Assembly (NCBI GenBank): GCA_945291235.1
Contig: CALYQY010000002.1
Location: 1 to 51,605, forward strand
DNA: 51,605 nucleotides
Direction of reading: 5' to 3'
Source: an uncultured Gilliamella sp.
GTDB lineage: Bacteria; Pseudomonadota; Gammaproteobacteria; Enterobacterales; Enterobacteriaceae
Shown: piece by piece, positions 1 through 9,850 of the stretch
How positions within the stretch are numbered: position 1 is the first letter of the stretch
How the letters are laid out: each line of letters opens with the position of its first letter
Notes under the pieces: model-generated
The model's database searches: none
What the model saw: the letters and a program-made list of their open reading frames with translations, nothing else
Told to the model about the DNA's origin: nothing
Position numbers and translations under genes: made by a program

Positions 1-44
1 TCCAAAACCGGGTGTTGGGAGTTCGAGACTCTCCGCCCCTGCCA
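1..44 (+). tRNA. trpT: tRNA-Trp (CCA), 3' part only
   Basis: The window opens one base before the CCA anticodon. What follows is the 3' half of the anticodon arm, the variable loop, a T-arm (gggag / ttcgaga / ctctc), the 3' acceptor strand cgcccct, discriminator g and an encoded CCA. From memory it matches E. coli tRNA-Trp at all but one base, in the T-loop. The 5' half lies outside the window. In E. coli trpT is the last gene of the rrnC operon just before hdfR-maoP-comM, so an rRNA operon may end immediately to the left. Confidence 0.93.
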
Positions 45-114
45 CAAAAAATCATGAATTTGTCTTAATTTTAGTCGTTTGATTATTTTTATCTATATAA
101 ATAAAAAAAATTTA

Positions 115-142
115 TTTACAGATTTACTTAGTTAATTATAAT
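115..142 (+). promoter_or_regulatory. sigma-70 promoter for maoP
   Basis: TTTACA (115-120) and a perfect TATAAT (137-142) are separated by 16 bp, about 38 bp upstream of the maoP start. The gene has a good ribosome site (AGAGGA, 167-172). Read from sequence only. Confidence 0.6.
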
Positions 143-179
143 TTCCGCCCAACTACTTTTACAATCCAGAGGAAAAAAA

Positions 180-518
180 ATGGCTGAAAGTTTTGTAAGT
201 CAACAACGTTTTTTTGATAATAAAAATTATCCACGAGGATTTTCTCGTCATGGTGATTTTACTATTAAAGAAGCACAAATTTTAGAAAAGCATGGTTGTG
301 CATTTAAAGATCTTGATGCAGAAACAAAAAAACCGACAACAGCAGAAGAAAAATCATTTGTTGCAGTTTGTAAAGGTAAAAAAGAGCCTGCAACCGATTT
401 TGAAAAAGTTTGGCTTAAATACCTTTCTCGTATTAATAAACCAAAACGTTTTCATACATTATCGGGTGGAAAACCGCAAATTGATGTAAACGATGATTTT
501 GTCGATAATGATGACTGA
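180..518 (+). CDS. maoP: Macrodomain Ori organization protein MaoP (YifE, UPF0438)
   Basis: A 112-residue protein, the same length as E. coli MaoP/YifE and nearly colinear with it. Conserved blocks include [17 protein letters not shown] near the N-terminus and [13 protein letters not shown] near the C-terminus. In E. coli MaoP works with the nearby maoS site to limit long-range chromosome contacts in the Ori macrodomain. The family is largely confined to Dam-bearing gammaproteobacteria, which helps place the organism. The ATG has an AGAGGA ribosome site. The gene converges on comM with 5 bp between stop codons, as in E. coli. hdfR, which sits between trpT and maoP in E. coli, is absent. I could not recognise a maoS site. 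Confidence 0.93.
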   Translation: MAESFVSQQRFFDNKNYPRGFSRHGDFTIKEAQILEKHGCAFKDLDAETKKPTTAEEKSFVAVCKGKKEPATDFEKVWLKYLSRINKPKRFHTLSGGKPQIDVNDDFVDNDD

Positions 519-523
519 TTCTG

Positions 524-2047
524 TTAACCAATATTTTTGTGTAATTGAATTAACAGTCTATCCATAGAACGATAACTTAAAGCTTCTGAAATATGTTTTC
601 GTTCTATGTTCTTTGAACCTTCTAAATCCGCAATTGTCCTAGATACTTTCAATATTCGATGCCAAGCTCTAGCTGAAAGTCCTAACTTGATTAAGGCTTG
701 TTCTAAATATTCATTATTATCGTCAGATAATTGGCAATAGTGTTCAATTTCACTTGCTTCTAATTGACTATTTAATTTTTTATTCCTATCAAATTGTGTA
801 TTTCTTGCCAGTAAAACTCTTTGCTTAATAGATACTGTTGATTCAGCAGATGCTTTTTTCTGACTTAGTGAACCTTTTGGTAAAAGTGGTACTTCTATAG
901 AGATATCAAATCTATCAAGAAATGGACCAGAAAGTCGGTTCAAATAACGAATGACTTGTTGAGGCGTCGTTCTATTGTGTGTTCCTTGATAATGACCGGT
1001 AGGACTTGGATTCATAGCAGCAATAAGTTGGAATTTAGCTGGAAAGCGTATTTTAGCATTTGCTCTTGAAATAATAATTTCACCAGACTCAATGGGTTCT
1101 CTTAACGCATCTAAAACTTTACGATTAAATTCAGGTAATTCATCTAAAAATAATACGCCATTATGTGCCAGTGAAATTTCCCCCGGTTTTGGAATTGTTC
1201 CTCCACCAACTAGTGCTGCAGTTGACGCGCTATGATGTGGCGATCTAAAAGGTCGTTTACGCCAATTTTTAATTGAACCATTTAGACTGACTAAACTAGT
1301 GATAGCTGCACTCTCAAGAGCTTCATCATCGGTTAATGGCGGCAATAAAGAAGTTAACCGAGTGGCTAACATAGTTTTGCCTGTTCCAGGTGGTCCAATA
1401 AGCAATAAATTATGTCCACCAGCGGCTGCAATTTCTAAAGCTCTTTTAGCATGTTCTTGGCCTATGACATCTTGTAAATTAACTGTTTCACTTTCTACAT
1501 CATCATTTAGACGGTAATTTACTTTAGATAAACTCACTTCATGATTGAGATGTTGACACAATTCAAATAAATTATTGGTGATTAATGCATTGCTATGATG
1601 AATTAAAGAAATTTCAGACTGATTTTCTGTTGAAATAATTAATGTGCGATGACTTTTTTGTGATGAAATCGCAGCAGGGATAGCACCTTTCACAGCGCGA
1701 ATATTTCCAGATAGCGCCAGTTCACCTAAAAATTCATATTGCGATAAATCCTGAGCAGGAATTTGCTCTGTTGCCGCTAAAATTGCAATGGCAATCGGCA
1801 GATCGAAACGACTTCCTTCTTTAGGAAGATCAGCAGGTGATAGATTAACAGTTATTTTCTTGGCAGGAAACGTAAAACCACTGTTAATAATAGCGCTACG
1901 TACCCGATCTTTGGATTCTTTGACTGTTGCTTCAGGCAAACCAACTAATACAAAGCCTGGTAGTCCATTGCTAATATGGACTTCAACATTTATTAATGGT
2001 GCTTGTATACCAATAGATGCTCGTGTGTAGATAATTGCAAGTGACAT
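524..2047 (-). CDS. comM: ComM/YifB family AAA+ ATPase (Mg-chelatase-like helicase)
   Basis: About 507 residues, matching E. coli YifB and Haemophilus ComM. The N-terminal domain is the YifB/ComM Lon-substrate-like fold (SLAIIYTRASIGIQAP onward). A central Mg-chelatase-type AAA+ module follows, with Walker A GPPGTGKT and Walker B-like GVLFLDELPEF, then a C-terminal helical lid. ComM is a hexameric helicase that promotes branch migration when transformed DNA integrates; its role in non-competent relatives is unclear. I chose the ATG at 2047 because the homologues begin MSLAI. An in-frame ATG at 2059 would add four residues, and neither start has a strong ribosome site. Pairing with maoP is conserved synteny. 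Confidence 0.92.
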   Translation of the reverse strand: MSLAIIYTRASIGIQAPLINVEVHISNGLPGFVLVGLPEATVKESKDRVRSAIINSGFTFPAKKITVNLSPADLPKEGSRFDLPIAIAILAATEQIPAQDLSQYEFLGELALSGNIRAVKGAIPAAISSQKSHRTLIISTENQSEISLIHHSNALITNNLFELCQHLNHEVSLSKVNYRLNDDVESETVNLQDVIGQEHAKRALEIAAAGGHNLLLIGPPGTGKTMLATRLTSLLPPLTDDEALESAAITSLVSLNGSIKNWRKRPFRSPHHSASTAALVGGGTIPKPGEISLAHNGVLFLDELPEFNRKVLDALREPIESGEIIISRANAKIRFPAKFQLIAAMNPSPTGHYQGTHNRTTPQQVIRYLNRLSGPFLDRFDISIEVPLLPKGSLSQKKASAESTVSIKQRVLLARNTQFDRNKKLNSQLEASEIEHYCQLSDDNNEYLEQALIKLGLSARAWHRILKVSRTIADLEGSKNIERKHISEALSYRSMDRLLIQLHKNIG

Positions 2048-2169
2048 AAAAATAATCATTAATGGTTAAAATGATTTATTATGTTACTTTGTTAAAATGA
2101 GAGAAGTGGCTTAATATTGATTTATTGTGATGTAGTGTCCAATTAACATTGCCATTTTTCTTTGAATAG

Positions 2170-2967
2170 TTAATTTTTATCAGTAAAAAACTTCGATACA
2201 AATAAACACACAAAAAATAAGCCAGCATTACTTAAAACTACTGATGGACTTGTCGGTGTGTCATAGAGAAATGAAAATAATAAACCACTTAATACCGATA
2301 TCATTCCAATAATAATTGAAAGTATAGCCATTACTTCAGGTGTTTTGGAAAAGTATCTAGCTGTAGCTGCAGGGATAATAAGTAAAGAGGTGATAATCAG
2401 TGCTCCCACGAATTTCATTGCAATACCAATAGTAAAGGCTAATAGGAGTGTTAGAATTAATTTTGTTAATCGAATATTAATACCTTGAATGAAAGCTAAT
2501 TCTTCATTAACGGTAATAAAAAGAAAATCATTCCAGCGCCAAATCAATAATAAACCGATAAATATTACACCAATTACGATTTGAGAGATATCAGTGTAAG
2601 TTATCGATAACAGATCACCAAATAAGTAACCCATTAAATCAATCCGTATGTTTCCCATTAGACTGATTACAACTAAACCTAAAGATAACGCACTATGAGC
2701 AAGAATACCCAGTAATGTATCAATAGGAAGTTGTTTCTGGGATTCTAACCAAAGTAATCCTAATGCTAAAATCAGTGTCACAAGAATTACTGCATAAAAT
2801 AGATTAATATTTAATAAAAAACCAAAAGCAATACCGAGTAGAGCTGCATGAGATAAAGTATCACCAAAATAAGACATTCTACGCCAAACAACAAACGTTC
2901 CTAATGGACCGGTAATGGTTGTTAAGCTTAATCCAGCTAACAAAGAAGGTAATAACAATTCAATCAT
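2170..2967 (-). CDS. znuB: Zinc ABC transporter permease ZnuB
   Basis: A 265-residue, highly hydrophobic ABC-3 family permease with about eight membrane segments. It is close in length to E. coli ZnuB (261 residues). The motif [19 protein letters not shown], characteristic of ZnuB/TroC-type permeases, lies near residues 29-47. It carries zinc through the inner membrane using the ATPase ZnuC, with ligand delivered by periplasmic ZnuA. The start lies 1 bp after the znuC stop, so the two are certainly co-transcribed and probably translationally coupled. The znuCB pair diverges from znuA across a Zur box. Confidence 0.95.
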   Translation of the reverse strand: MIELLLPSLLAGLSLTTITGPLGTFVVWRRMSYFGDTLSHAALLGIAFGFLLNINLFYAVILVTLILALGLLWLESQKQLPIDTLLGILAHSALSLGLVVISLMGNIRIDLMGYLFGDLLSITYTDISQIVIGVIFIGLLLIWRWNDFLFITVNEELAFIQGINIRLTKLILTLLLAFTIGIAMKFVGALIITSLLIIPAATARYFSKTPEVMAILSIIIGMISVLSGLLFSFLYDTPTSPSVVLSNAGLFFVCLFVSKFFTDKN

Positions 2968-2968
2968 T

Positions 2969-3742
2969 TTAATGATCCCTTTCTATATGCATTAATTTAT
3001 CATGTTGATGATCAGCCGATGTTCTACATAAGTCATGTTGGTGATTGTGATGATGTTTATACACAGCGATTTGTGATGCACCGTGTTGACCAAATAGGGA
3101 GACAAATTCAGGGTCATTTGACACAGTAGCAGGTGTACCCGAACAACAAATATGATGATTCAGACAGATGACTTCATCCGTTTTAGCCATGACTAAATGG
3201 AGATCATGCGAGACCATTAATACCCCACAATTAAATTGTTTTTTTGCATTAGCAATTAAATCATATAAAAGAATTTGTCCATTAACATCTACGCCTTGTG
3301 TCGGTTCATCAAGAATAAGTAATTGAGGCTGTTTTGCTAAAGCTTGAGCAAGTAAAACACGCTGTAATTCTCCACCCGACAATTGATGCATTGATTTATC
3401 GACTAAGTATTCTGCTTTAACAAGTGAAAGCGTTTTTAAAATATCGTCATTTTTTAATTGTTTATTTAACCGCATAAAACGCTTTACAGTAATAGGGAGA
3501 GTTGGGTTTAAATTTATAGATTGAGGAACATAACCAATTGTTAAATTCGGTAAACGACAAATCTGTCCCGAAGAGTGGGGTAGTAATCCTAATATGACTT
3601 TAACCAGCGTTGATTTACCTGCACCATTAGGCCCAAGTAATGTAATAATCTGATTTAGCTTAATAGCTAATGAAATATTATCTAATATTTTTTGATGATT
3701 GATTTCAACGGAGACATTTTCAAGTGAAATTAATTGAGTCAT
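2969..3742 (-). CDS. znuC: Zinc ABC transporter ATP-binding protein ZnuC
   Basis: A 257-residue ABC ATPase with Walker [10 protein letters not shown], signature LSGGELQR and Walker [13 protein letters not shown] followed by the switch histidine in VSHDLH. The C-terminus has a histidine-rich tail (KHHHNHQHD and more), as E. coli ZnuC does, which probably binds zinc. It powers ZnuB. It is the first gene of the reverse-strand znuCB operon, and its start is 32 bp from a perfect Zur palindrome shared with znuA, so zinc should repress it. Confidence 0.95.
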   Translation of the reverse strand: MTQLISLENVSVEINHQKILDNISLAIKLNQIITLLGPNGAGKSTLVKVILGLLPHSSGQICRLPNLTIGYVPQSINLNPTLPITVKRFMRLNKQLKNDDILKTLSLVKAEYLVDKSMHQLSGGELQRVLLAQALAKQPQLLILDEPTQGVDVNGQILLYDLIANAKKQFNCGVLMVSHDLHLVMAKTDEVICLNHHICCSGTPATVSNDPEFVSLFGQHGASQIAVYKHHHNHQHDLCRTSADHQHDKLMHIERDH

Positions 3743-3774
3743 GTAACGGGTAGCCCTTGCTCACCTAAATGTTA

Positions 3775-3789
3775 TGTTATATTATAACA
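3775..3789. promoter_or_regulatory. Zur box between znuC and znuA
   Basis: TGTTATATTATAACA is a perfect 15-bp inverted repeat that matches the enterobacterial Zur core TGTTATANTATAACA at every position. It lies in the 80-92 bp divergent intergenic region and should repress both znuCB and znuA when zinc is plentiful. An offset half-site TGTTAT sits at 3770-3775. Confidence 0.85.
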
Positions 3790-3834
3790 ATATTAAATTT
3801 TATTCTATCATAAATTATAGCATTGGATAATAAC

Positions 3835-4785
3835 GTGAAAAATCATATCGTGAAGACTTTTAAACTGTTTATACAGTATTTAATAATCTTAACCCCAATA
3901 TTAATAATACAAAGCGCAAGTAATTATGCTAATGCTACGGTTATATCGTCGGTTAAACCGATAGGTTTTATTACTCAAGCTATTACATCAGGCATCACTG
4001 ATGCAGAAATTCTTTTACCGGACGGTGCTTCTCCTCATACTTATTCATTAAAACCTTCTGATTTAAAGAATATTAAGTCAGCGGAATTAGTTATTTGGGT
4101 TGGTGAAGATATGGAAACTTTTATGCCAACCTTATTGAAAAATATCGATAAACAAAAGCAAATTGAATTAATGGAAATTCCTGCAATTAAGACTTTGCTT
4201 CGAACTAATCACGATGATCATTCTCATGAAGAAATAAATCATCATCAATCAGACCATGATCATCATGGTGAATATGATGAACATATTTGGCTTTCGCCTG
4301 AAATAGCGAAAATTATTGCGCAATCCATTCATGATAAACTTATCACCCTTTATCCAGATAAAAAAATAAAAATTGACGAAAATCTAAACGAATTCACTAT
4401 AAAATTATCTGAAACAGAACAAAACATTGCAAAAAAATTAATAAACGTCCAAAATAGAGGGTATTTTGTATTTCATGATGCCTATGGGTATTTTGAATCA
4501 CAGTTTAGATTAAAAAATCTAGGTAGTTTTACTATAAATCCAGCAGTTCAACCGGGCGCTCAAAAAGTTTATGCTATTCAACAAAAGTTAAAAGAACACC
4601 AAGCAGTATGTGTTTTTATAGAGCCTCAGTTTAGCCCAGCAGTTATTGAAAAATTGGTTAATGGAACAAATGTCAGAATTGGAGAATTGAATCCTTTGGG
4701 GACCGATATAATGCCTTCAAAAGATGCGTATTTTCAATTTTTAATGAAATTAACTCAGCAATTGTTGGATTGTTTAGATAAATAA
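3835..4785 (+). CDS. znuA: Periplasmic zinc-binding protein ZnuA
   Basis: A cluster-9 (A-1) zinc solute-binding protein. A signal peptide precedes the mature start near ATVISSVKPIGFIT. The fold landmarks LLPDGASPHTYSLKPSD and YFVFHDAYGYFE carry conserved metal-ligand histidines. A flexible histidine- and aspartate-rich loop (HDDHSHEE... HHQSDHDHHGEYDEHIWLS) follows. It hands zinc to ZnuB. The start is uncertain: GTG at 3835 has a GGA ribosome site 7 nt upstream, and a TTG at 3823 would add four residues but has no ribosome site. It is divergent from znuCB and controlled by the shared Zur box. mepM follows, as in E. coli. Confidence 0.92.
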   Translation: MKNHIVKTFKLFIQYLIILTPILIIQSASNYANATVISSVKPIGFITQAITSGITDAEILLPDGASPHTYSLKPSDLKNIKSAELVIWVGEDMETFMPTLLKNIDKQKQIELMEIPAIKTLLRTNHDDHSHEEINHHQSDHDHHGEYDEHIWLSPEIAKIIAQSIHDKLITLYPDKKIKIDENLNEFTIKLSETEQNIAKKLINVQNRGYFVFHDAYGYFESQFRLKNLGSFTINPAVQPGAQKVYAIQQKLKEHQAVCVFIEPQFSPAVIEKLVNGTNVRIGELNPLGTDIMPSKDAYFQFLMKLTQQLLDCLDK

Positions 4786-4816
4786 TCAGATAGATAATAA
4801 ATAGTTAAGGTTTATT

Positions 4817-6178
4817 TTGGCTCGAAAGATTGAAAATCGTCATATTGAAAAAAGCAAAGTGAAATTTCCCTATTTTTCAATATTAGGCGTTCTTCTTGTT
4901 GTTATCTTTTTTACGATATTATGGCGACCATTGAATTTGGATCGCACGGTTTATATACCGTTGAATCCTCAAGTTGAAACAACCGTGAATAATACTTCTG
5001 TGCCTGTAAGTATTGGAGAAGGTCAGGTTGAGTTAGTCGACGGTAATTCAAATTCTACAGTGATAGAATCCTCTGATGAACCGGAAGATGAAATTGTCAA
5101 AGATGACTTAGATAAAATCATTGATGAAAAAGATAATACTGTACAATATACCATTGTTCGGGGCGATACCTTACATGATATCTTATTACGCTATAACGTA
5201 AATCGAAATGATGTTTATGAATTAACGTCCAAATTTAAACAGCTTGCTAATTTAAGAATTGGTCAACAGTTGATGTGGACAACAGACGATGACCATAATT
5301 TACAAAACTTGAACTGGACTATCTCAAGCAACAATATCCGAATGTATGAAAAATCGGGTAATGACTTTGTTGAGAATTCAGAAACGGTCGAAGGAATTTT
5401 ACAAGAAGTTGTTATTAAAGGTGAAATAAAATCTAATTTTATTGCTGATGCCCGTAAAAGTGGTTTAACTAGTACTGAAATCGGTATTATTACTCGTGCT
5501 TTACAATGGCGATTAGATTTTAAACGCTTACAAATTGGCGACAAATTTTCGGTTATTCTGTCTCGTGAGATGCATGGCGACCGTTTATCGAATAGCCAAT
5601 TGTTAGCGGTTCGCTTCAAAAATGGCTCAAAAGACTATTATGCTGTTCTCGCCGATGACGGTAAATATTATGATATTAATGGAGATAGCTTATCCCAAAG
5701 TTTTTTCCGTTATCCATTAGCAAAAAAAGCGCGTGTTTCTTCTCAATTTAATCCTCGTCGTTTACACCCTGTGACAGGAAAAATAGCGCCTCATAATGGT
5801 GTTGATTTTGCGGTATCTCGTGGAACACCTGTCTTATCGGTGGGGAATGGTGAAGTTGTGATCGCTAAATATAGTGGATCAGCAGGTAATTATATCGCTA
5901 TAAGGCATGGGCGTCAGTATATGACGACTTATATGCATTTAGATAAGATTCTAGTTAAACCAGGTCAACAGGTTAAACAAGGTGAACAAATAGGATTGTC
6001 AGGCAATACTGGACGTTCAACAGGGCCACATTTACATTTCGAATTACATATCAATAATAAACCTGTGAATCCATTAACAGCTAATTTACCTATAGATGAA
6101 GGTTTAACAGGTAAATCTAAAAACGCTTTTGTTGCGAAAGTGAAAAGTATTAAACCACGACTAGAATTTAATAATTAA
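4817..6178 (+). CDS. mepM: Murein DD-endopeptidase MepM (M23, LysM)
   Basis: A 453-residue homologue of E. coli MepM/YebA, which cuts D-Ala-mDAP cross-links so that new strands can be inserted during elongation. An N-terminal membrane anchor lies near residues 18-36, then an acidic linker, a LysM domain (VQYTIVRGDTLHDILLRYNV), a connecting domain, and a LytM/M23 zinc peptidase. The zinc motifs HNGVDF and HLHFELH are both present. The start is TTG at 4817 with AAGG six bases upstream; no ATG fits. It follows znuA as in E. coli, but lpxM, the usual next gene, is replaced by mrcB. Confidence 0.93.
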   Translation: MARKIENRHIEKSKVKFPYFSILGVLLVVIFFTILWRPLNLDRTVYIPLNPQVETTVNNTSVPVSIGEGQVELVDGNSNSTVIESSDEPEDEIVKDDLDKIIDEKDNTVQYTIVRGDTLHDILLRYNVNRNDVYELTSKFKQLANLRIGQQLMWTTDDDHNLQNLNWTISSNNIRMYEKSGNDFVENSETVEGILQEVVIKGEIKSNFIADARKSGLTSTEIGIITRALQWRLDFKRLQIGDKFSVILSREMHGDRLSNSQLLAVRFKNGSKDYYAVLADDGKYYDINGDSLSQSFFRYPLAKKARVSSQFNPRRLHPVTGKIAPHNGVDFAVSRGTPVLSVGNGEVVIAKYSGSAGNYIAIRHGRQYMTTYMHLDKILVKPGQQVKQGEQIGLSGNTGRSTGPHLHFELHINNKPVNPLTANLPIDEGLTGKSKNAFVAKVKSIKPRLEFNN

Positions 6179-6293
6179 TTTTGTAGATACACCATTTTAA
6201 GCTAAATATGTGCTAAATAAACAAGGCAGATATATCTTTGAAAAATTGTGTTATGATAACGAAATATATTTTATGACGAATTTTAGGTGAGCT

Positions 6294-8633
6294 TTGAATA
6301 CTTCGACTAAATCTACAAAAAAGAAACCTACTCAAAAAGTAAAAAAAAATAAAAATAAAAAACGCTCACTTTGGCGCCGATTTTTGTCATTGCTATTTAA
6401 ACTGTTTTTAGTTTTTGTGGCTGTGACCGTAATGTATGGTATTTATCTCGATCAACAAATAAAAGAACGCATAGATGGTAATGTTTGGGAATTACCTGCA
6501 GCTGTTTATGGTCAAATTATCGATCTTGAGCCAGAAAGTGAATACAGTTTAAGCGATGTTGTAACGTTGTTAATAGGTGCACAATATCGACAACAGGATA
6601 CGCAAGCTACTCGACCCGGTGAATTCATCGTCAGTAATGATGCTGTTGAAATATACCGTCGCCCTTTTACTTTTCCTGATGGTGAAGAACAAGCTTTTCG
6701 AGTTAGAATTACGTTCTATGATAATCGAATAGATCGTATTACTAATTTAGATACAGGACGTGATTTTGGATTACTTAAGATCGATCCAAAATTAATTACA
6801 ATGATGCACTCACCTAATGGAGAACAACGTTTATTTGTTCCTCTCAAAGCATTTCCTGATTCACTGATTAAAACTTTAGTTGCCACTGAGGATAAACGTT
6901 TTTATGATCATCATGGCGTGAGTTTATATTCGATTGGGCGAGCAATTTATGTCAACCTTACCACAGGTCGTACCGAAGGTGGAAGTACGTTAACTCAACA
7001 AACTGTAAAAAACTTATTTTTAACTAATGAACGTAGTTTAAGCCGTAAAATACGTGAAGCCTATATGGCGATGATTCTTGATGCTCGTTATAGTAAAGAA
7101 CGTATCTTAGAGTTGTATTTAAACGAAGTTTACTTTGGACAAGCTGGGAGTGAGGAGATCCACGGTTTTCCACTTGCTAGCCTTTACTATTTTGGTCGTC
7201 CTGTTAATGAATTGACGCTCGATCAGCAAGCAGTTCTAGTTGGAATGGTAAAAGGGGCTTCGTTATATAATCCTTGGACGCAACCTAAACAAGTTTTAGA
7301 ACGCCGAAATGTTGTTCTAAAGCTGACCGAGCAACAAGGAATTATTGATGATGAGTTATATAATCTATTAAGTCAGCGCCCACTATCTGTTTTACCAAAA
7401 GGTGGTGTTATTTCGCCACAACCTGCTTTTATGCAAGTTGTTCGTAGTGAATTAAGAAAGCAATTAGGTGATAAAGCAGATCACCTTTCAGGAATGAAGA
7501 TTTTTACGACATTTGATCCTGTTGCCCAAGCAGCGGCAGAACAATCAGTTACGAATGAAATTGAAAAATTACGTAAATCAACTAATAAAGATTTACAAAC
7601 AGCCATGGTTATTGTTAGCCGAGAAACCGGCGAAATTCGTGCAATTATTGGTAGTGCAGAGCCTCGTTATCCTGGTTACAACCGTGCATGGTTAACCCGA
7701 AGAGCAATTGGTTCACTTGCTAAGCCTTCAACATATTTAACAGCATTAGGGCAACCGGATCGTTTTCAACTTAATACGTGGTTGGATGATTCACCACTTT
7801 CAATAAAGCTTGATAATGGTTCGTACTGGCAACCGAAAAATTATGATCGTAAGTTTCGTGATCGTGTCATGTTAGTGGATGCTTTAGCACTTTCGTTAAA
7901 TGTACCAACCGTCAACTTAGGGATGGCTCTTGGTCTTGATGCGACTAAAAATACCCTGCAAGCATTGGGTGTGCCAAGTGATCGTATTACGAATCTACCT
8001 TCACGGTTATTAGGTGCTTTAGAGTTAACACCTTTAGAAACAGCACAAATGTTCCAAACGATTGCAAACAATGGACAACGTTCGCCGTTATCTATTTTAA
8101 GATATGTACTAACGGATAAGGGAGAATTGGTATATCAAAACTATCCTAAACAGATTCAAGCTGTTTCACAGCAATCAGCCTATTTAACAACTTATGCTAT
8201 GCAACAAGTTGTGGAATCGGGGACATCACGGTCTCTAAAACGAAAATATGGATCATTTAACTTAGCTGCTAAAACCGGAACCAGTAATGATTCTCGTGAT
8301 AGTTGGTTTACAGGAATTGATGGTAAAAATGTCGCTGTTGTTTGGATTGGGTTGGATGACCATTCGCCAATGAAATTAACAGGTGCAACAGGTGCATTAA
8401 AAATATATAGTGAATACTTACAAAATAATCCACCTAAAAGGTTATCGCTCCCGATACCTCAAAATATCTACATGCTATCGATAGATAATAATGGTCAGTG
8501 GCAATGTGATGATCGTAGTGGTCGAAAGTTACCTGTTTGGACAACCAATACACAAAGCTTATGTAACAACAATAATCAATCGACTCCAAGTCAGCAAGTA
8601 CCAACTTGGGTCACTGAAATGTTAAATAATTAG
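6294..8633 (+). CDS. mrcB: Bifunctional class A penicillin-binding protein 1B
   Basis: A 779-residue bifunctional peptidoglycan synthase (E. coli PBP1B is 844). A lysine-rich cytoplasmic tail and one membrane helix (about 30-55) are followed by a UB2H-like region (about 75-150), the site where LpoB docks in E. coli. The GT51 glycosyltransferase includes catalytic E199 in EDKRFYDHHGV. The transpeptidase has S474-x-x-K477 (GSLAKPS), S534-L-N536 and K660-T-G662. All active-site motifs are intact. The start is TTG at 6294 behind AGGTGA. It lies between mepM (hydrolase) and mutM, unlike E. coli, where mrcB is elsewhere. Confidence 0.95.
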   Translation: MNTSTKSTKKKPTQKVKKNKNKKRSLWRRFLSLLFKLFLVFVAVTVMYGIYLDQQIKERIDGNVWELPAAVYGQIIDLEPESEYSLSDVVTLLIGAQYRQQDTQATRPGEFIVSNDAVEIYRRPFTFPDGEEQAFRVRITFYDNRIDRITNLDTGRDFGLLKIDPKLITMMHSPNGEQRLFVPLKAFPDSLIKTLVATEDKRFYDHHGVSLYSIGRAIYVNLTTGRTEGGSTLTQQTVKNLFLTNERSLSRKIREAYMAMILDARYSKERILELYLNEVYFGQAGSEEIHGFPLASLYYFGRPVNELTLDQQAVLVGMVKGASLYNPWTQPKQVLERRNVVLKLTEQQGIIDDELYNLLSQRPLSVLPKGGVISPQPAFMQVVRSELRKQLGDKADHLSGMKIFTTFDPVAQAAAEQSVTNEIEKLRKSTNKDLQTAMVIVSRETGEIRAIIGSAEPRYPGYNRAWLTRRAIGSLAKPSTYLTALGQPDRFQLNTWLDDSPLSIKLDNGSYWQPKNYDRKFRDRVMLVDALALSLNVPTVNLGMALGLDATKNTLQALGVPSDRITNLPSRLLGALELTPLETAQMFQTIANNGQRSPLSILRYVLTDKGELVYQNYPKQIQAVSQQSAYLTTYAMQQVVESGTSRSLKRKYGSFNLAAKTGTSNDSRDSWFTGIDGKNVAVVWIGLDDHSPMKLTGATGALKIYSEYLQNNPPKRLSLPIPQNIYMLSIDNNGQWQCDDRSGRKLPVWTTNTQSLCNNNNQSTPSQQVPTWVTEMLNN

Positions 8634-8643
8634 GTGAAATAAA

Positions 8644-9456
8644 ATGCCTGAATTACCAGAAGTGGAAACAAGTCGCCTAGGTATTTTACCTTATTTAAAA
8701 GGGCAAACTATAAAGCAAATAGTAGTTAGGCAACCAAAATTACGTTGGCCTGTTGATGAACTCATTCATCGTTCTCATGGAGAAGTCATTTTGGATGTCA
8801 AAAGACGTGCAAAATATTTGTTGATACAGCTAGCACATAATTGGATTATCATTCATTTGGGAATGTCTGGTAGTTTGCGTATTTTACTTGATGAACAACA
8901 GGAAGTAGCAAAGCATGATCATATAGACTTGGTTTTAGAAAATGGTGTTGTATTGCGTTATACTGATCCAAGACGTTTTGGTTCATGGCTCTGGGCTAAT
9001 TCGCTTGAAGAGGTTTCTCAATTAAACCATTTAGGGCCTGAGCCTTTGAGTGATGCGTTTTCAGCAGAGTATCTGTTGGCGCAAGCGAAAAATCGTCAAA
9101 TACCAATTAAAAGTTGGATTATGGATAATCATATTGTTGTTGGTGTAGGAAATATCTATGCATCGGAATCGTTGCATATGGCAAAAATTAATCCCAATCG
9201 AAAAGTGAATTCATTACATTTAGCCGAGTTTGAAAGATTAGTTTCAGCTATCAAGCAAGTTCTGACTAAATCGATTAAACAAGGTGGAACGACACTAAAA
9301 GATTTTCTTCAATCTAATGGAAAGCCTGGTTATTTTGCTCAAAAATTACAAGTATATGGGCGAGAAGGACAAGAATGCCATAATTGTCAGACTATAATAA
9401 AATCGCAAAAAATAGGTCAGCGGAATACTTTTTTTTGTGATAATTGTCAAAAATAG
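8644..9456 (+). CDS. mutM: Formamidopyrimidine-DNA glycosylase (Fpg)
   Basis: A 270-residue bifunctional glycosylase/AP lyase that removes 8-oxoguanine and formamidopyrimidines. The N-terminus [11 protein letters not shown] gives the catalytic proline (P2) and E3. The conserved lysine is in [10 protein letters not shown]. The helix-two-turn-helix segment is followed by a C-terminal zinc finger with cysteines in CHNC...CDNC. The length matches E. coli Fpg (269). It starts 10 bp after mrcB and is probably co-transcribed with it. Confidence 0.97.
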   Translation: MPELPEVETSRLGILPYLKGQTIKQIVVRQPKLRWPVDELIHRSHGEVILDVKRRAKYLLIQLAHNWIIIHLGMSGSLRILLDEQQEVAKHDHIDLVLENGVVLRYTDPRRFGSWLWANSLEEVSQLNHLGPEPLSDAFSAEYLLAQAKNRQIPIKSWIMDNHIVVGVGNIYASESLHMAKINPNRKVNSLHLAEFERLVSAIKQVLTKSIKQGGTTLKDFLQSNGKPGYFAQKLQVYGREGQECHNCQTIIKSQKIGQRNTFFCDNCQK

Positions 9457-9850
9457 TAAAAAACAAATGGATACTTATTTTTTTTCAAAACGATAAATAT
9501 GTTAATAAACACACTAGGCTAAAACATCTTTTCAGACAGTTTGAAAATTTTTAATTTTAAAACAATTATTTTTCTTTTTTTGATAACTCAAAAGTTAAAT
9601 TAGCATAACCAATCTTTTTAACAAAAAAAGCGTTAAAATTATATTAACCTTTTTATTCCATATACTATAGACTTGTTATTTAATATCAGCTATCTTTCTT
9701 AATGAAAAAGTATGTAGAAATTGTTGAAATATAAAAATTGCCATTTTTAAGTGATAATAATCGTATGTTTTAATTTTTATTACTTTTCTCCAACTACTAA
9801 TATATAGTGAATCTAACGTAGTTATTTATGTTTAATTTAAGGAATTTAAG
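9457..9850. other. 394-bp AT-rich gap upstream of tolB
   Basis: Very AT-rich sequence with no ORF resembling a protein family. There is no convincing terminator for mutM and no clear sigma-70 promoter, although several AT-rich near-matches exist. In E. coli the genes upstream of tolB are ybgC-tolQ-tolR-tolA; none is present here. Confidence 0.5.

Noticed and set aside
2047..2059. Upstream ATG for comM
   Set aside because: Homologues begin MSLAI, and the four extra residues are not conserved.
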